Below, in pieces: positions 14,625 to 17,394 of a stretch of DNA of 17,394 nt. The position numbers and the translations under genes were made by a program. Source of the stretch: Candidatus Hydrogenedentes bacterium UBA2224 (GTDB taxonomy: Bacteria > Hydrogenedentota > Hydrogenedentia > Hydrogenedentales > SLHB01). Under the pieces are notes generated by a model. The model was not told the DNA's origin and made no database searches. It saw only the letters and a list, made by a program, of their open reading frames with translations. The DNA is taken from assembly GCA_002348185.1 (NCBI GenBank), contig DDYW01000129.1, positions 1 through 17,394 of the forward strand, given 5' to 3'. How positions within the stretch are numbered: position 1 is the stretch's first letter; each line of letters begins with the position of its first letter.

Positions 14625-16112
14625 TCAGTTGGCGGGCGGGGTCAACTGGCTGCGTTTCAGCGTGAGGGTGTAGAGTTCGGCGGCGTCGTCGCGGATCAGC
14701 CGGAAGGTCACCTCGGGATCGTCAAGCGTGGCATCGATAGTGAACTCGCCGAACGCGTAGGTCTCGGCGAACCCGAAGAGCTGCGTGGTCCATTCGGGGT
14801 CGGTTACGGTGGGGCCTTTTCGCCCTCCGAGACTGGCGGGTTCAAATTCATAGAACGAGAATCCTGACGGCCGGGGAATGCGGAACCCGCGCGCGCCGTG
14901 GCGATCGCCGGAAATCAGGAGCACTCCGCCAATCCGGTTCTTCTCGATGAAGGAGAAGAGGCGTTCGCGTCCCTCGGGATCCCAGCGTCCCCAGGAATCC
15001 TTGCCGTTGGTCACATAATCGCTCCACATCGTTCCGGACGAGAGGATGATGAACGGCCCTGTGCAGTCGAGGAGCTGGGCCTCCAGCCATTGCATCTGCT
15101 CCTCGCCCAGGAACGAACCTTCGACGTTCTCACGGAAATAGCGGGTATCGAGCAGGATAACGTCGCAGGGCCCCAACCGGGTGCGCAGGAATATGCCGCC
15201 TCGCGCATCGCCGAATCCGCAGGCGGGGTTGTTCCAGGCCTGCTGGAAAACCTGGCGGACGCCTTGCCGGTCTTCCTCAGTGAACCCTTCGGGGATGCCC
15301 GCCAGATCATTGTCGAAATAGTCGTGGTCGTCCCACGCGGCAAAGACGGGGAGCGCGGCAACAAGCGCCTGCCACGGCGCTTGCAGGTCGCGCATGAGAT
15401 AGTCGGCGCGGTGCAGTCCGAGGTGATTATTTCGATCCTGCGCGGCGATGTCGCCGAGCAGGAGCATAGCCACCGGATCGCGCGCGCGGATGAGTTCGGC
15501 CTGGGCGGCATTGCCAATACCCCACCGGTGAAAACAGCTTCCGAAGGCGATGCGCACCTTCCCCGTCTCCGCGGGAACGGGTGCGGTGACGATGGCCGCG
15601 TCTGCGGGGAGGGCGATGGGCGCCCCGTCAACGAGCACGCGGTAGGGGTAGCGCGTGGCTGGTTCAAGACCGGTGACAGACACCACCGCGGTCAGATCCG
15701 TTGCGGCGGAGCTGTGGACGGGGCCAAAGGCGCGCTCCTGGCCATGGTCCGTCACCCGCACTTCAACAGCAGCCGGCCTGAGGGTGCGCAACCAGACCCG
15801 CACGCCCTCCTCCGTGACGGCGCCAAGCATGGGGCCGCCCAGATGGGTGAGGCCCAACTCGCTGCACAGGCGCTGAACGCCCGGGTCCGCGGCCAGATCC
15901 GCAAACGTCGCGCCCGGGTCCGCCGCGAGGACCCCGTAGGCAGCCGCATAGAACCGCTGAACGGGTTCGGGCCGGGTTTCAAACAGATTGAGCACGGACA
16001 GGTTGGATTCGAGGTCGCCTTTTGATGTTCCCTCCAGAACCTGCGCCTCAGTGGCCCGCGTTGGAAACACACATGCCGCCAGAATCAGGACCGGACAGAG
16101 TATCGGTTTCAT
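14625..16112 (-). CDS. PhoD-like alkaline phosphatase/phosphodiesterase, exported
   Basis: 495 residues, in the PhoD metallophosphatase family (alkaline phosphatase D). The N-terminus MKPILCPVLILAACVFPTRA looks like a signal peptide, possibly with a lipobox-like LAAC (Cys14), so it may be a lipoprotein or a periplasmic protein. A fibronectin-like domain follows at about 85-180. Metal-binding motifs: IAFGSC (near 188-193), LLLGDIAAQD (Asp221), WDDHDYFDND (Asp261, Asp262, His263), LDTRYFR (Asp322) and SGDRHGARGF (Asp403, His405). The whole catalytic core appears intact. Substrates could be phosphate esters or phosphodiesters. Start ATG at 16112 has GAGGGAG five bases upstream (16118-16124). It precedes hypF on the same strand but probably belongs to another transcript. 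Confidence 0.87.
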   Translation of the reverse strand: MKPILCPVLILAACVFPTRATEAQVLEGTSKGDLESNLSVLNLFETRPEPVQRFYAAAYGVLAADPGATFADLAADPGVQRLCSELGLTHLGGPMLGAVTEEGVRVWLRTLRPAAVEVRVTDHGQERAFGPVHSSAATDLTAVVSVTGLEPATRYPYRVLVDGAPIALPADAAIVTAPVPAETGKVRIAFGSCFHRWGIGNAAQAELIRARDPVAMLLLGDIAAQDRNNHLGLHRADYLMRDLQAPWQALVAALPVFAAWDDHDYFDNDLAGIPEGFTEEDRQGVRQVFQQAWNNPACGFGDARGGIFLRTRLGPCDVILLDTRYFRENVEGSFLGEEQMQWLEAQLLDCTGPFIILSSGTMWSDYVTNGKDSWGRWDPEGRERLFSFIEKNRIGGVLLISGDRHGARGFRIPRPSGFSFYEFEPASLGGRKGPTVTDPEWTTQLFGFAETYAFGEFTIDATLDDPEVTFRLIRDDAAELYTLTLKRSQLTPPAN

Positions 16113-16156
16113 CGGAACTCCCTCGCCAGGTGCGATGTCCTGGGTGCCTGCAAACC

Positions 16157-16186
16157 AGTCTAGCGGATGAAGACGGCCAAAGGAAA
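16157..16186 (-). promoter_or_regulatory. Weak candidate promoter for the PhoD-like gene
   Basis: On the minus strand, TTTCCT (16181-16186) and TAGACT (16157-16162) are 18 bases apart. Each matches the consensus only partly (TAGACT four of six). It is the best pair I can find in the divergent region and predicts a leader of about 40 bases containing the GAGGGAG site. Confidence 0.28.
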
Positions 16187-16265
16187 ACCGCAGCGCCCGC
16201 CCGGCGCAGAGGCGGCCGGTCCATCACGGGCAACCGGCGGGCGAGCGGGGTCAACCGATGCGTCA

Positions 16266-16295
16266 TTGCCGTCCGGGCCGGGAATTGGGTACGCT
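16266..16295 (+). promoter_or_regulatory. Weak candidate promoter for the XRE/cyclase-like gene
   Basis: TTGCCG (16266-16271) and TACGCT (16290-16295) are 18 bases apart. The resulting leader would be about 22 bases and would still hold the GAGGA site at 16312-16316. The -10 match is weak. Confidence 0.28.
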
Positions 16296-16323
16296 ATGCG
16301 GTGTGACCCGTGAGGATGGAGCG

Positions 16324-17064
16324 ATGCTTTTGGACGACCTGGCGCGGAAGATCCGGTCGCAGCGCGAGAAACGCGGCCTGAAACAACAGGATATCGCGAA
16401 CGCGTTGAACGTCAGCCCGCAAGCCGTGTCAAAATGGGAACGGGGCGAGAACGCCCCGGACATCGCCGTGCTGGCCCCGCTTGCGCGGATTCTGGGCGTG
16501 TCGACCGACTGGCTCTTGTCGGTGCATGAACCGGGAACCGACGAGTTCGAGGCGACGGTGCTCGTGTCGAGTGTGCGCGGCGCCTATAAGAAATCGCTGG
16601 ACATGGCGCCCCGCGATTTCGCGCTGTGGGCCAACGGCATCTTCTACCAGCTTACGGAGGTGACCTTGCGGCACGAGGGCGTCCCGCTCAAGTACCTCGG
16701 CGATCAGTACCTGTGTTTCTTTGCCGGGGCACAGCACCAGGATCGCGCCCTCACGACGGCGCTCGAAGCGAAGCGCCTGGTCTCCGAAGACGTGAAACTC
16801 GCCCTGAGCGCCGGACCGGTGTATCTGGGTTCGGTGGGCCATCCGGACTACGTCCGGCCGGATATCATGGGCGAGGCGGTCAACGTGGCCTTTCTGGCCA
16901 ACGAGTGGGCCGACACCCATGGCAAGACTGGAATCGCCGCCACGGCCGCCGTGTTAGACGCAGCGGAGGGCCGCTATGCCCGGGGCAAGCCGCATCTGGT
17001 GAGTTTCAAGGGCATGCAGCACAAAGTCCGGGTATATGAGGTAAGCGAGAGGAACCTGAGGTAG
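16324..17064 (+). CDS. XRE-family regulator fused to a degenerate class III nucleotidyl-cyclase domain
   Basis: 246 residues, cytoplasmic. Residues 5-64 are an XRE/Cro-type helix-turn-helix (LKQQDIANALNVSPQAVSKWERGENAPDIAVLAPLARILGVSTDWLL). Residues 77-240 follow the class III adenylate/guanylate cyclase fold: ATVLVSSVRGAY, then HEGVPLKYLGDQYLCFFAG, LSAGPVYLGSVGHPDYV, DIMGEAVNVAFLANEW and VSFKGMQHKVRVYEV. In active enzymes the first motif carries a metal-binding Asp (FxDIxGFT); here Ser82/Ser83 stand in that region. Asp127 in the second metal motif is kept, and Asn187 is kept, but the transition-state Arg four residues on is Leu191. So cyclase activity is probably lost, and the domain may bind a nucleotide or mediate dimerisation. 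Start: GAGGA at 16312-16316, seven bases before the ATG. A GTG at 16303 is an alternative. It lies 133 bases before ahcY. Confidence 0.82.
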   Translation: MLLDDLARKIRSQREKRGLKQQDIANALNVSPQAVSKWERGENAPDIAVLAPLARILGVSTDWLLSVHEPGTDEFEATVLVSSVRGAYKKSLDMAPRDFALWANGIFYQLTEVTLRHEGVPLKYLGDQYLCFFAGAQHQDRALTTALEAKRLVSEDVKLALSAGPVYLGSVGHPDYVRPDIMGEAVNVAFLANEWADTHGKTGIAATAAVLDAAEGRYARGKPHLVSFKGMQHKVRVYEVSERNLR

Positions 17065-17118
17065 CTGCGGTCTCTTCCTGGCCGCTTCGGGGACCTCAAG
17101 AGAACGGAACCTGCGCGC

Positions 17119-17128
17119 GAACGCGTTC
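17119..17128. promoter_or_regulatory. Palindrome GAACGCGTTC upstream of ahcY, possible operator
   Basis: A perfect ten-base palindrome lies in the 133-base gap between the XRE/cyclase-like gene and ahcY. XRE-type repressors bind short inverted repeats, so it could be the site of the neighbouring regulator. The rest of the gap shows no convincing promoter or riboswitch. The motif is short and could be chance. Confidence 0.22.
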
Positions 17129-17197
17129 TTTCTGCAGACAACCAGCGCGGACGGCGCCGAAGAGCGCATCGCCGCCTCAAGGAGGGATATCAGCACC

Positions 17198-17394
17198 ATG
17201 GCAACGGTATCAGACACGGCCGCGCTTTCCTGCAAGATCGCGGACATCTCGCTGGCGGAATGGGGCCGCAAAGAAATCGACATGGCCGAAAAGGAAATGC
17301 CGGGCCTCATGGCAATCCGCGAAAAGTACGCGCCGCAACAGCCCCTCAAAGGGTTTCGCGTCTCGGGTTCGCTGCATATGACCATCCAGACCGC
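17198..17394 (+). CDS. ahcY: S-adenosylhomocysteinase, N-terminal 65 residues (runs off the window)
   Basis: Cleaves S-adenosylhomocysteine to adenosine and homocysteine, clearing the product of methyltransferases. The visible protein, from MATVSDTAALSCKIADISL to SGSLHMTIQT, has the family's N-terminal block: KIADISLAEWGRKEIDMAEKEMPGLMAIR, then PLKGFRVSGSLHMTIQT, which leads to the substrate site. The catalytic and NAD-binding regions are beyond the window. The ATG at 17198 is preceded by AAGGAGG (17179-17185) at 12 bases. It sits downstream of the XRE/cyclase-like gene, perhaps in the same transcription unit. Confidence 0.97.
   Translation, partial: MATVSDTAALSCKIADISLAEWGRKEIDMAEKEMPGLMAIREKYAPQQPLKGFRVSGSLHMTIQT

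Noticed and set aside
17065..17197. SAH riboswitch upstream of ahcY
   Set aside because: I looked for the conserved GAGGAGCGCTGC and AGGCTCGG-type segments recalled from that class and did not find them. A covariance-model search would settle it.

Overview
The window is GC-rich bacterial chromosomal DNA, densely coded, with good Shine-Dalgarno sites before most but not all genes. Gene content (GltB, L-fucose isomerase, a DUF1080/Asp-box pair, a uroporphyrinogen-decarboxylase-like protein, a complete set of hyp genes, a PhoD-type phosphatase) and short 9-base intergenic repeats suggest an uncultured environmental lineage such as Planctomycetota, Lentisphaerota or Hydrogenedentota. That assignment is a guess from gene style; no marker gene is present.

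Layout. Positions 1-2888 (minus) hold the N-terminal 962 codons of the large subunit of glutamate synthase, with a recognisable promoter at 3041-3070. On the plus strand, 3348-5623 is a translationally coupled pair: an exported protein with two DUF1080 (sugar-binding/3-keto-glycoside hydrolase type) domains and an Asp-box (sialidase-fold) protein. L-fucose isomerase (5799-7610) follows with a strong hairpin behind it, then a URO-D superfamily protein (7770-8801) and hypA-hypB (8854-9772).

Convergent to these, on the minus strand, lies hypF-hypC-hypD-hypE (14478 down to 9838), with hypF, hypC and hypD overlapping. Together HypA-F form the complete [NiFe]-hydrogenase maturation pathway: HypF/HypE make the thiocyanate-linked CN ligand from carbamoyl phosphate, HypC/HypD assemble the Fe(CN)2CO unit, and HypA/HypB insert nickel. 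No hydrogenase subunit is in the window. HypA is abnormal: the zinc-binding domain is absent. A 9-base repeat array sits at each end of the hypFCDE block, in opposite orientations.

Upstream of hypF on the same strand is an exported PhoD-like phosphatase (14625-16112). Divergent from it is a regulator fusing an XRE helix-turn-helix to a degenerate class III nucleotidyl-cyclase domain (16324-17064), followed by the start of S-adenosylhomocysteinase (17198 to the window end).

The most interesting items are the zinc-less HypA, the HTH/pseudo-cyclase regulator beside ahcY, and the inverted pair of 9-base palindromic repeat arrays bracketing hypFCDE.
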